A stretch of 64,000 bases of DNA from the NCBI GenBank assembly GCA_965644295.1, contig CBFFRP010000297.1:806001-870000 (forward strand), given 5' to 3'. Below the pieces are notes generated by a model. It was not told where the DNA came from. It made no database searches and worked only from the letters and a program-made list of their open reading frames with translations. Made by a program: the position numbers and the translations under genes. This DNA comes from Paraphysomonas bandaiensis (taxonomy: Eukaryota > Chrysophyceae). Positions within the stretch are counted from its first letter, which is position 1. The number at the start of each line of letters is the position of its first letter. This document shows positions 36,478 through 48,027 of this stretch, one piece after another.

Positions 36478-36571
36478 TATAGTAGATCAAGATACAAGGC
36501 ATGTATTGATTACTAGGTCCTTTAATTCATAGTACGAGTGAAGGGTGTGAATGGCTATCTCATATGATGGT

Positions 36572-37081
36572 TATGTATGTATGTATGTATGTATGTATGT
36601 ATGTATGTATGTATGTATGTATGTATGTATGTATGTATGTATGTATGTATGTATGTATGTATGTATGTATGTATGTATGTATGTATGTATGTATGTATGT
36701 ATGTATGTATGTATGTATGTATGTATGTATGTAGGTATGTATGTATGTATGTATGTATGTATGTATGTATGTATGTATGTATGTATGTATGTATGTATGT
36801 ATGTATGTATGTATGTATGTATGTATGTATGTATGTATGTATGTATGTATGTATGTATGTATGTATGTATGTATGTATGTATGTATGTATGTATGTATGT
36901 ATGTATGTATGTATGTATGTATGTATGTATGTATGTATGTATGTATGTATGTATGTATGTATGTATGTATGTATGTATGTATGTATGTATGTATGTATGT
37001 ATGTATGTATGTATGTATGTATGTATGTATGTATGTATGTATGTATGTATGTATGTATGTATGTATGTATGTATGTATGTA
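36572..37081. repeat. Giant (ATGT)n microsatellite
   Basis: About 510 bp of uninterrupted ATGT tetranucleotides (about 127 units) with one substitution near 36734. All forward frames read as MYVC and all reverse frames as THTYI repeats; these are not genes. A second array is at 53336-53985. Confidence 0.99.
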
Positions 37082-37286
37082 CCAATTCATCTGTACTGCT
37101 ATGCATGCCACACTGTATTTGACACTGCCTACAGGTATACCGGTATAGTCACACAAAATTTTCAATTTCTAGCATTTTGAAGAATTTTAAACCCCAAAAC
37201 CTACTTTTCTCGTGTGTAAAGTTCACAAAGTCAGATGTCTAATATCGGCTACATTCGATCCGTATATATGGGTTACATGATCCGTC

Positions 37287-37433
37287 TATCGGCATCCTTT
37301 ACATATTTTTGTTCAAAGATGCCTCTAATATTGAGACAATAATTATCTGTATTCCAACCGTAGTTGTGTATCAGTAATATAGAGAATATTTTCTACAATA
37401 TATTTCCGAAAAATATGATGCAGTCTGCCGATA
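37287..37433 (+). mobile_element. TATCGGCA-type short element, copy 2
   Basis: 147 bp bounded by tatcggca and tgccgata, a perfect 8-bp inverted pair. It lies within the outer flank of the left arm of the 700-bp inverted duplication; the matching place in the right arm lacks it. It is about 250 bp upstream of the small secreted-protein gene. Confidence 0.75.
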
Positions 37434-37451
37434 CGTATATGCGATATGTAT

Positions 37452-38149
37452 GTGTTGAGGCTGGTGCTGGATATGACAGACACACGTGGACTCTGCCACA
37501 TACACACACAGCTACAGGCGGGTCACATACACACAGTTGTTCCGGGAATTGTTCAGGAATATGAGGAATCTTGGAAACGTGGACACGATCACCCGACAAA
37601 TGAAATCAATACCTCATCACAATTTACAATCAGCTCTAAAGCATAATATCACACACACTGACAGCCACAACGCTCTCAAGAATGCACTACATCACTATCA
37701 TCGGACTTGCTCTTGCGTGTTGCCAGATATCTTCATTGGAAGCATTGGACGAATCCATTAAAAGTGAAACCTCTACTAAGTTCTCTGCGGAGGATATTTC
37801 TGCTCTATTTACTGCGAATGGTCAAACTGTATCCGTCCTAAGCGATAAGTACCTCAAGACTGTGTTCAAAGCTGGTATCGCGGGCAACCGAACTGCTATA
37901 ATACGTATTGGAGAAGGTGATATATCTATATATTCGGTGCATGTTCTTCCTGAGAAGGTTAAGAATCGTGATGACGGTAATGTCCTCTCTTTTACCAGTA
38001 ATTGGAATGCGAATAAACGCTTTACGAGTGTATATAATGACAGCGATGGAGATCTAATTCTACAATCAGACCTTTTTCTATGTGATGACTACAACTCTAA
38101 CGTCGAGCTTGTTGGGAAGTTTATGACAACTTTCATCAAGTCGGTCACT
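37452..38149 (+). repeat. Inverted duplication, left arm (about 698 bp)
   Basis: Matches 39643-40340 in reverse orientation without any gap that I can see; one difference was noticed (ggctgg versus agactgg near the outer end). Weaker, gapped similarity continues outward to about 37236. The inner edge lies inside the coding region, after the codons for KSVT. Confidence 0.92.
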
Positions 38150-38188
38150 GACATTTATATATATCGTCATACTATATACATTTCTTAG
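37682..38188 (+). CDS. Small secreted protein, copy A of inverted pair
   Basis: 168 residues. An N-terminal signal peptide (MHYITIIGLALACCQISS) suggests export. The mature part is mixed alpha/beta with no recognised domain; motifs include LFTANGQTVSVLSDKYL and RIGEGDISIYSVHVLP. The DNA is identical to copy B (39616-40110) through FIKSVT. After this point copy A reads DIYIYRHTIYIS and copy B a different short tail, so at least one copy has a C-terminus made from flanking DNA. I do not recognise the family. Confidence 0.7.
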   Translation: MHYITIIGLALACCQISSLEALDESIKSETSTKFSAEDISALFTANGQTVSVLSDKYLKTVFKAGIAGNRTAIIRIGEGDISIYSVHVLPEKVKNRDDGNVLSFTSNWNANKRFTSVYNDSDGDLILQSDLFLCDDYNSNVELVGKFMTTFIKSVTDIYIYRHTIYIS

Positions 38189-39642
38189 TACTAGAAGATA
38201 TATATAGGTTACATAAGCTTCACATGAAGGATAATAATATGATATGGAGACACGTTTGAACAGGGTGTTATAGAGTGCACCATACACATTAGCGCAGGCC
38301 ATTGAGATTATGTAATAACCAGCTGTTTGGTTATTTTATACTATGTGAGCTCTCTATTGTATATATGCTTAAGTTTGTACATACTATATGTGCAACATAG
38401 GTTGATTATTATTATTATTGCCATATTTCACAGTAAGATATATATGATATATTATGACTATGACAATTCATGCTTATCATTGATACTTATATATCTATTC
38501 AAAAGACAAAGAATAGGATTACCAATAATGAAGTTCAATGATGAAGATATTATGATTGATGATTTATATGTATATGTTCTTATTATATATATATTAATGC
38601 TTAAGGCTGGAGAAGTTTACTGGAGAATTCCGGGTTTGATATCCACGCTGATAGACGTGTATTGCCAGATTATCCAGTAATACAGTTGTACTTATGTATT
38701 TCATTAGGTGCTTATTGTTTATTGAAGTGTACTTGGAAGTACGTATACAAGGCTTCAACTACAATGAGAATACTGAATGTATCTTCCCTTATGCATTGAT
38801 GATGAATCAGTTGCGATCAGGCTGAGCTATTAGTGATGTATATGGATGAAGGTCATTCCTGCAGGCCTTCCTCTGGCCTGGGAATCATATGTATATATTG
38901 ATTGTTGATAATAAGATGCAATTTCTGTACTCTGGAAGTTGCTTGTAGATAGTATTGTAGTTGTAGACATATTCATTGTTAGTTATCTATTAGTACCATG
39001 GAGGGAGAACCTAAAATGGAGGTTCATGACTCTAGCCTGTTTCATTTAGCTCTGAGAAGGATCAGAGCAATGATTATTGAAATACAACAGTCGATATCGA
39101 GTGCTGATCAGCAGCGCGTCAGAGATATTGGACTCGTTACTGTTTTAGACGATGCTGACACCAATAGGAGGGTGTTACAATTATAATAAGGCTCTGGCAC
39201 TGTTCTCCAGTGTTAGGTGCATTTCTGTGTGCCAGACAGATAGATGCATGTGCTAGATGAGGGAAGATATTGGAGTCAGCTTGAATTTGTAGCATCTGCT
39301 TCATGCATCACTGTCCAATATTGCACCAGTGAGACTGCCTCTTGGCCGCAAGAGTACCCGGCGCTAGAGCTACTCTTTACTCTTCTCTCCAGACTACCTG
39401 CTGCTGTGGACATACCATGAAGCCTTCAAGGCCCCTATATCTGCCGCATATTTTAAAGATTGCGGAAAATGCTCCCCGGTAGTAAAGGGGATTACTCAAC
39501 AAAATAGTAATATCTAGCAAATTATCATTACTTAGATATCAAATTCCGTTTCAAAAGTTTCATATATCATATTAAATATGTAAAATATAACCTACTACGA
39601 TGCACGTGTAAGTTATTAATAAAGCAGCTGAACGACAAATAT
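38150..39642. other. Spacer of the inverted duplication
   Basis: 1,493 bp between the two arms. It is A+T rich. A 62-codon frame (38998-39186, starts MEGEPKMEVHDSSLFH) has protein-like composition without a recognised domain. A longer frame at 38327-38680 is very rich in Ile/Tyr/Leu and starts without an ATG, and is probably not real. No transposase is seen. Confidence 0.4.
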
Positions 39643-40110
39643 AGTGACCGACTTGATGAAAGTTGTCATAAACTTCCCAACAAGCTCGACGTTAGAGTTG
39701 TAGTCATCACATAGAAAAAGGTCTGATTGTAGAATTAGATCTCCATCGCTGTCATTATATACACTCGTAAAGCGTTTATTCGCATTCCAATTACTGGTAA
39801 AAGAGAGGACATTACCGTCATCACGATTCTTAACCTTCTCAGGAAGAACATGCACCGAATATATAGATATATCACCTTCTCCAATACGTATTATAGCAGT
39901 TCGGTTGCCCGCGATACCAGCTTTGAACACAGTCTTGAGGTACTTATCGCTTAGGACGGATACAGTTTGACCATTCGCAGTAAATAGAGCAGAAATATCC
40001 TCCGCAGAGAACTTAGTAGAGGTTTCACTTTTAATGGATTCGTCCAATGCTTCCAATGAAGATATCTGGCAACACGCAAGAGCAAGTCCGATGATAGTGA
40101 TGTAGTGCAT
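39616..40110 (-). CDS. Small secreted protein, copy B of inverted pair
   Basis: 164 residues, facing copy A. Signal peptide and mature region are the same as copy A up to FIKSVT. It then ends with IFVVQLLY and a TAA. The leader upstream of the ATG is also duplicated (to about 40340), so both copies keep about 230 bp of common 5' sequence and could both be expressed. Function unknown. Confidence 0.7.
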   Translation of the reverse strand: MHYITIIGLALACCQISSLEALDESIKSETSTKFSAEDISALFTANGQTVSVLSDKYLKTVFKAGIAGNRTAIIRIGEGDISIYSVHVLPEKVKNRDDGNVLSFTSNWNANKRFTSVYNDSDGDLILQSDLFLCDDYNSNVELVGKFMTTFIKSVTIFVVQLLY

Positions 40111-40340
40111 TCTTGAGAGCGTTGTGGCTGTCAGTGTGTGTGATATTATGCTTTAGAGCTGATTGTAAATTGTGATGAGGTATTGATTTCATTTGTCGGG
40201 TGATCGTGTCCACGTTTCCAAGATTCCTCATATTCCTGAACAATTCCCGGAACAACTGTGTGTATGTGACCCGCCTGTAGCTGTGTGTGTATGTGGCAGA
40301 GTCCACGTGTGTCTGTCATATCCAGCACCAGTCTCAACAC
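39643..40340 (-). repeat. Inverted duplication, right arm (about 698 bp)
   Basis: Partner of 37452-38149; corresponding positions sum to 77,792 at both ends of the arm, showing no net indel. Outward, similarity resumes with gaps to about 40437. Confidence 0.92.
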
Positions 40341-40606
40341 ATACATCATACAGCAGTACATAGATGTAGCATAGAGTACACGGATCATGTAACCCGTATA
40401 TACGGATTGTAATCTCGAATGTAGCCGGGATAGAAATTTAAGTACTACTGACCTGTATATCCACAGACTTCATCAGACTTCATCTGACTTCGTTTACATC
40501 GTATCCAATAGATATCCAGCACTATGTGGTACAGTATCTCTCATAGGGATATACGTACCTACAGAACCACTATGTACACATGTGATCATATGATATCAAC
40601 TGGTCG

Positions 40607-40754
40607 TATCGGCATCGTTTGTATATTTTTGTATCAAAAATGCCTCTATTATCGAGACAACAATTATCTGTATTCCAGCCGTAGATGTAACACAGTAATG
40701 TAGAGATTATTTGCTTCAATTTATTTCCGAAAAATAAGATGCTAACTGTTGATA
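40607..40754 (+). mobile_element. TATCGGCA-type short element, copy 3
   Basis: 148 bp starting tatcggca and ending tgttgata (degenerate right end). It has the same core as copies at 24182 and 37287. It ends only 45 bp before the ATG of the ankyrin/TPR-like gene, so it may supply leader or promoter sequence. Confidence 0.7.
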
Positions 40755-40799
40755 CGGTCTCCCTATCCTCATATATCCCCCTATATATTAATCAATACA

Positions 40800-43700
40800 A
40801 TGAATCTCTTACAATGCGCTTACAACAATGATAAGCCTGGTATACTGAAATGTTTGGCATATGACAGTAGTTGTATTAACTATCAGGACCCGAAGAATAA
40901 GACATCAGCACTATTGGCAGCTGCTTCATATGGAAATGAAGATATAGTGAGGATACTTATAAGTCATGGGGCAGATATTACTGTAAAAGATAAATGGGGT
41001 GATACTCCTTTAATGAGAGCATCAATGAATCAATACACATCTGTTGTTAATATACTTAAAGCTGCTGAGTTGAGACAAACAGATCAGTCATCTGTAGCTA
41101 TGAGCTCCCCTGTCACTGAGATTCCTTCAGCTCGTCATCAGGTGGGGCATCAGCAGCTCTTTGCCTTGGCTATGCTGCAGTTCAGGAAAGGTTAGGAAGT
41201 CGACATTTTAATCTGAATCGTAATTGATTATACTTCAAAATGATGCTTCGATTATATTACCCGATACATAGATAATAATTGCTGCTATGACAGGACATAT
41301 CACCCGGACCATTGCTTTACTTTCTCAAGCGATTTCTCTGAGTGCCGATGGACCTGGATTTTCAAGTCGTGCATTGGCATGGATAGTTGTCAAGAAATAT
41401 AGACGGTACACATCATTTTGACGAATTTGAATTTATGGCAATAGATACAAAATGCCGTATTGTGATGTGTTATATATTTATCAGAGCTGTCATTGATTGT
41501 CAGAGGGCTGTGTCATATGAAACCGCAGTGGGTGAATACGACTCCATTCGACTATTGCAGGCACACGCCTACGTGGCATTGGGTAAGTATAGTCATTTAT
41601 CACATTTCAATATTTTCTATTAATTTTCCATCATTGTGTAAAATGTGAATGATCGTACATGGTGAATTCAGGTCAAAGGGAAGCCGCAGTGAATTCTCTA
41701 GTCAGCGCCATCAATTCTCGGGCCAAGTCGGGCAATGAGAACTCTGCGGTCTTGTTAAAGCGTGCTCTCACCAAGTTACAAAACTTGCCAGCACCGCCAG
41801 ATTGCACACCATCGCGGCGATTACAAGAAGACCCTTGTACTGATGTGAACACTGAGTCCTCGTCAGATCTTGATATGTTGCAATTCTTCATTCGGGAGTG
41901 TCATTTTCCAAAAAATGTTGCACATCCACTGGCTGACCGGTGTGCCCAGAGAAACATCCAGACACTGATACAGCTTCACTCACATTGCCAACAGTATAAT
42001 CACACTGGCAGTGGTTTGAAGCTGTCCAGGGCTCAATACATGTGCTTAAAAAAGGCCATTGGTCTATGCAAGATAGTGGTGGCACACGATAAACGCTGTG
42101 CCTTGGAATCTCGACGACAGACTGCGAAGGAGAAAAAAGTCGAATTGCGACGAATGTACGATCTTGCGCAAACGCATCAGGCATCTGCTGAGAAGAAGGC
42201 CTCTGGCGGGAGTTGTCGTATTTCTGACTGTGACAATATGCATTTGGTATACTTTTTCCTAACAAGGTGCCGTTTTCCCACTAAGCGGGCAGCCGAGAAG
42301 TTAGCGAATGAGTGTTTTTCCCACCGTCTCTGGACAGTTGATTGCTTGGTAAACCATTTCCTTACTTATGGGTTTAGCTCTGTAAAGAATGGACTTAAAT
42401 ACGAAAATGACGAAGGATTGTTACTTAGAAAGAGCTTCATGGGAATTGTGATTCGAAAAAGTATACTACAGATGACGAATGATCGTAACTTATTGTCGAC
42501 CGAAATTCTTCAACTAAAGCAGATTCTTATTAACGCAAAGTATGACCAATTACAGCAAAAATTGCAAGTTGAAAAGTTGAAATTTTTTGAACTTTGTCAA
42601 AAAGACAAGGAATTAGAATCTCGGTTCGATTTTCTGTTTGTCAAGAGTAAAAAGAGACAAGCTACATATCTTTTTGATGTCGTCAAGAGTACAAGTCGTG
42701 ACCTAGTTATTTCCACTCCCCACCGTGGTAGGCGCAGTCGCCCTAGCCGCAGTGATACGTTCAACACTGATAATGAACTGAATCGACTAAAGAATATTCA
42801 AGTGAGCATTGACAGTAATGACGACTGCATAGATCAGACATGGCACACCTTGGATTCTTTGAGGGAGAGATTGGAATCAGTCCGGTTTCGAGTGGGTGGG
42901 TGCTTTGTTCTATCTATTTACTTGTCTAATTATATGAAATTCGCATGACATTTAGATGGAGTTATTCGAAAATATACTGAAAGCAATAGCAAATCTTGTT
43001 CTTGGGAATATGACAATGACCTCACTGACAAAGTAAATAGCTCTATGCGACAAAAAATTGAACGCATTCAAAACTTGTCGAAACAATTGCAAGCGCAGGC
43101 ATCTGACATTGAATCTATGATTTGGACTCTGAAAGATATCTCACCTTCTCGTAGCACTTCCACAACTTCATCATACAAAGGTAACGGCACTGAGTCCTCA
43201 TCAGATCTTGATATGTTGCAGTTCTTCATTCGGGAGTGTCATTTTCCAAAAAATGTTGCACATCCACTGGCTGACCGGTGTGCCCAGAGAAACATCCAGA
43301 CACTGATACAGCTTCACTCACATTGCCAACAGTATAATCACACTGGCAGTGGTTTGAAGCTGTCCAGGGCTCAATACATGTGCTTAAAAAAGGCCATTGG
43401 TCTATGCAAGATAGTGGTGGCACACGATAAACGCTGTGCCTTGGAATCTCGACGACAGACTGCGAAGGAGAAAAAAGTCGAATTGCGACGAATGTACGAT
43501 CTTGCGCAAACGCATCAGGCATCTGCTGAGAAGAAGGCCTCTGGCGGGAGTTGTCGTATTTCTGACTGTGACAATATGCATTTGGTATACTTTTTCCTAA
43601 CAAGGTGCCGTTTTCCCACTAAGCGGGCAGCCGAGAAGTTAGCGAATGAGTGTTTTTCCCACCGTCTCTGGACAGTTGATTGCTTGGTAAACCATTTCCT

Positions 43701-46055
43701 TACTTATGGGTTTAGCTCTGTAAAGAATGGACTTAAATACGAAAATGACGAAGGATTGTTACTGAAAAGAGTTCTGCTATGCAGAGTAGTCTTCCTGAAG
43801 AAACGACAACTTAGGAAAATTCGCTACGAACAACAGTTGAATCTTTTGAAGGTAACCGAATTAAGGGCCAAGGTAGCACAGGAGAAACTGTCACGTCGAC
43901 ATAGAATCGAAGCCAACAAAAAGGCACTTCAGAAAAAAGTATTTTCAGAGAGAAGCAAGTTATCACAGTTACTAGAAAATGCCCGTATGACGAAAAGCCA
44001 AAGAAAATGTCTTTTGAAAAATATCCGTGAAAAGGAGAAGCGCATGGAAGAGAATCGGCAGAAAAGAGAATATGCGCTACAAAGAAGACATCTTCAAATG
44101 GAACGTGAACGCAAAGCAAAGTTGGAGAAGCAGCGGCTGCAAAATCTCAAACAACGCGCGATTGAAAAACGTAAGAAAGATATGGAAATATTGATCGAGA
44201 GGAATGAGCAACAGTACGCCGGTGCTCGTGCCGAGGCGCATAACGCTTATTATAATCTCTATTGGAATGTGGATGCTTGCATCAACGGCGGCGCCTTGGC
44301 AGGCTATCGAAAGAACATTCCTCAGGCTATGAGAATTGCAAAATTTATGAAAAAGGGGGTTAACGATGTATTATCTTGCGAAATTCGTGAACGTGGAAAC
44401 TACGCCAAGTTCACAAAGCCATGGAAAGAACGACGCACCACTTGCAAGAAAATTATTAATAATATAAGACTTTATCATGGTAACGCCTTAAGCTATGGAG
44501 ATAGGTGTGATGGTCCTGATGACGATGTTGAAGTTCCGGACGGCAACGATCCGGATACTGTTGTTGATGACGTGAATGATCAATATGTGGATGGTAGGTG
44601 CTATACTATGCTGCATAATATGTTAATATTATTACGTCGTTTTCAGAAAAAGCTGAAGCGGATTATGATGCCGAGATCGTTGATGCTGAAGATCTTATGG
44701 ACATGAAGAATGACAGCTCTGACTTTGGAGGTTCTGATATAGACGAAGCAGATAAAGTCAGTATTGAGCACGATACTGACGAGTTACAGAGGATCCAGCG
44801 CGAAATTGAGACAATAGACGAGTCTATTGAACATAGTGAGAGTAGGCTGGATACATTGCAGGAGAAGCTGAATAATCTAGATGATAATACTGATGCAATT
44901 GGTGACATGAACGACTCTAAGTCAATAGTGGATGATTTTCAGTCGTCTTTAGATGGTGGTGGAGATTTACCGGAGTGGGAGTACGACGATAGTCTGAGCT
45001 CTGACATGAATAATACGATGGAGCGAATGTATGACGACGTCCAGCATATGTCCGATACAGCAGAGGCAGTACAGGAAGAATATAATTCTCTGTCGAGAGA
45101 GATGGAATATATTGCCGACACCCCTCCTAGCAGTGCTTCCCTTGGTGATGGTTTCATGAACTTTGACAAGGCATTTGAACCTAACAATTCATTTGACATG
45201 CCCTTCAGTAGTATTGACGAGCCAATTGAATTTCCGGATTCGGCTGTACCAGATTCATTGAAAATTCCCGATTTTGACTTGCCGGATGTTGTTGACTTGG
45301 ATTTACCGGACATTAATTTGCCCGAAGTGAATGGTTTTGACTTACCTGACCCCGGTGACGCCTCAAACTCGCCTATGACTGGTGCTGAACTCAACGTAGG
45401 AGAAAGCAATGAGGTAGGGAGTCAGTCTAACAGTGGTAACTACAGCAGTGACGATTTCGTGAATGATCAGCTTCCCGCCGCTGGAGAAGGAAATGTAAAT
45501 GGAAGTGAAAGTGGTAGCTATGATCAGAACGTAATCGATGAGTTGGATCGGTTGACGGGTGGTGGTGGGGATGATTCTGCGCCTGCTGGAAGTACTGGTG
45601 ACTCTGGAAGTATCAGTAAAAGTTATGATAGTGACTCAGAAGGAGCGTGGGACCGCATAATTGACGAATTGGACCGGCTGACTGGAGGTGGAGGCAGTGT
45701 TGAAGACAGTACTAGTGCTGAACTCAATGCAGATGTCCAGCAAATTGAGGACGACCCCACCATTGTAGACTCTTGTTTGAATTTCATTGGAGACGCAATG
45801 AACTCGGTTATTGACTTAGATTTTACGACAGACTTTCCATCCGTTGACTTTTCGTTGTTTAATATTGAGCAGTCACCAGACATAGGTATTCCGGACAAGG
45901 TAATAGAGCTTGGCTCCTTTGGGCTGGATGAACAAGCAAAGCAAAACTTAAAATGGCTCAATCGTGATCACAAAGACAACCTGTTCCAGGAGTACAGCAA
46001 AGTGACTCGGTTTACGACACAGCTCGGGAATGAATTATCAGGAATGTCTCACTGA
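40800..46055 (+). CDS. Large ankyrin/TPR-like protein with duplicated cassette
   Basis: Exons 40800-41190, 41294-41405, 41485-41582, 41672-42895, 42956-44593 and 44647-46055 (introns 103, 79, 89, 60 and 53 nt), 1,623 residues. Residues ~15-85 hold two ankyrin repeats (TSALLAAASYGNEDIVRILI, GDTPLMRAS). A TPR-like helical stretch follows (about 130-240: RTIALLSQAISL, AVIDCQRAVSYE, QREAAVNSLVSAI). Then come two nearly identical 192-residue cassettes (about 260-451 and 686-877). Each contains two related modules with a C-x-FP motif (IRECHFPKNVA, LTRCRFPTKRA), giving four modules. Residues ~880-1,020 are a highly charged coiled coil. The C-terminal ~450 residues are acidic, with LPD repeats and two copies of IDELDRLTGGGG. 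A scaffold role is inferred. I do not recognise the whole protein. Confidence 0.82.
41850..42425 (+). repeat. 576-bp direct coding repeat, copy 1
   Basis: Matches 43188-43763 at an offset of 1,338 bp. Only two differences were noticed, both near the 5' end and silent (tcg/tca, caa/cag). Sequence on both sides is unrelated. Confidence 0.95.
43188..43763 (+). repeat. 576-bp direct coding repeat, copy 2
   Basis: Partner of 41850-42425, in frame in the next exon. Both copies are fully open. Confidence 0.95.
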
Positions 46056-47520
46056 TAACTCTTGCTAAATATCGCCACGATCACGATTTCGTTTTATGCT
46101 TGCCCGCCTCTTTTATGTGATACATTGATTGTGCATTCTTCAAAGCTTAGCTAGTTAAAAGTTTGGTATCGTGATAGGTGGATATGTGGATGCATTCCTA
46201 TGGTCTATAGTGTAGTATCAAACAAGAAATGATCAATATTATTATACTATATAGAAGTATATCTGTTAGTATTATACAAGGTACCGTAATATAGCTGGTG
46301 TAATTAATAGTAGTAGAATGTAACGTAATGCAACAAGTAGACGCACGTTGAATGAAATCTGATTATTACGCACTACAACTACCTAAAAGAACGATCACCA
46401 AGAGTAATTCACACTTGCATTTATAATTACAATGAAACCCACTCATTCTTGGGGAGAGGGGGATAGGAATAAGCTAATATCCTTCTAGGAGTGAACAATT
46501 CATACATAGGAAATATATGTTCGTTCAGTTCTAGTGCTTAGTTGGTGCTCCCAGTATTTATATCTATATTCTATGCAAAATTTTAATAGAACCGGTAGCC
46601 CGGGTCTTAAGTCAAGCTGTTTAATGTATATAAGCACACGGAAGAAGAGTTGTATATCACATATAGAGTTACAACTTAAGGCAGAGTTGAAGTATTTATT
46701 TGTTTAGAATTAAAAGAGCTATTTGTATATTGCAACTGTAAAGTTTTAGCAGCCATTATATCGTGTGTTTAGTAAGGTAAATAACATTGCATCTATCTAC
46801 TCGTATATTGCATCTATCTACTGGGCTTACTTATTGTACTACAGTCCTTATCGTATTGTGGTAATCGTTGTATTGTATTTTGCAACTCCTGCAGTGTTTG
46901 TATAATGTAACACTGTAATGTTTAGTAATGTATGTTATCAGATACTTGCAACGAGTTATTCTTACTATAAGTGCTTCTTATTATAAGTGCCCTAATGGAG
47001 TAACGGTTGGTCATGATGGGTCCACTTATAAGATACCTGCAGCTATGATGCCTACATATGTGCACGTGTACTGGACATAGACATACACACATATACACTC
47101 ATAGCACTGTATACTAAAAAATAGCATCTCATTAAGTATATGCATATATGCAGTGGTGTGGTATATGTATGTGTCCTTATGCTATGGACAGAGGTTGCCT
47201 ATGGTCATATATGTACAGCTATTTACTGTACTAAGAATGATGGATCACTTCACATGAATTGACTGACACCACCATCTATTGGGATAAAAGGGACATACAC
47301 ATTCATGTGAGACTTGTGTATATGATATTGGGATAAACGGACTTTTTTCTTTGGGAACAAAGAAGCTACACAGCAACAGTAACAGGGTGCTGACAACAGT
47401 ACGTATATGTGTTATATCGTGGGTATCGTATAGAGATGTATATACACTGCTGTACGGTATACCCTCTGTACATGGTGCCGTATACGACATCTTGCAGTAG
47501 TTCCATATACATCTATATCA
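46056..47520. other. Gene-free stretch after the ankyrin gene
   Basis: About 1.4 kb of A+T-rich DNA with no supported gene. Short motifs such as gtattgcatctatctac occur twice in tandem near 46790-46820. Confidence 0.5.
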
Positions 47521-47691
47521 CAGGGGGTGTTGTGCATATCGATTTGTTCATCGATTTGTTCATCGTTTATTTCATCGAAAAATCATCGTTTTTTCATTAA
47601 AAAGTCACTTTTTTTCACTTTTCACTGAAAAAACGATGATTTTTCGATGATATAAACTTTGAACAAAATGCACAACCACCCCCAGATGGAT
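47521..47691. mobile_element. Foldback MITE with hAT-like ends
   Basis: Perfect 25-bp inverted arms at 47572-47596 and 47626-47650 flank a 29-bp loop. Outside these, cagggggtgttgtgcat on the left pairs with atgcacaaccaccccc on the right. The core and right end match the segment at 14330-14490. CAGGGG-type ends suggest mobilisation by a hAT transposase. No ORF. Confidence 0.7.
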
Positions 47692-47744
47692 GTAGAGCAC
47701 AGTGTACAACACAGTGGTATAGTATATGAACAGCAGGAGTACAG

Positions 47745-47870
47745 CTTTCTCTGTATAGTGTATAGTGTGTATAGTGTGTATTGTGTGTATAGTGGTATAG
47801 TGTGTGTAGTGTGTATAGTGGTATAGTGTGTGTAGTGTGTATAGTGTGTATAGTCGTACAGCAGTGTCTG
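47745..47870. repeat. GTGTATAGT minisatellite
   Basis: Tandem gtgtatagtg / tggtatagtgtgtg units run for about 125 bp, with at least two larger periods (tgtgtgtagtgtgtatagtg). Non-coding, upstream of the EF-SAM gene. Confidence 0.8.
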
Positions 47871-48027
47871 TACTGGTAGTTCCATATAAACAAAGTTGAA
47901 CAACTCACCTGATCCTCATTAATACACAGTGTCTCAATCTCCCAATAGATCCAATCATTCAAATGATATCATGAAACCCTCTCATTTACTTGTTAATACA
48001 GTGTGAATCATCTCGAATCTATTAACT

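Noticed and set aside
36551-37180. Long MYVC and THTYI open frames
   Set aside because: Direct translation of the ATGT microsatellite; open in every frame because the unit contains no stop.
38327-38680. 117-codon frame in the inverted-duplication spacer
   Set aside because: Ile/Tyr/Leu-rich translation of A+T-rich DNA, no ATG at its start and no recognisable content.
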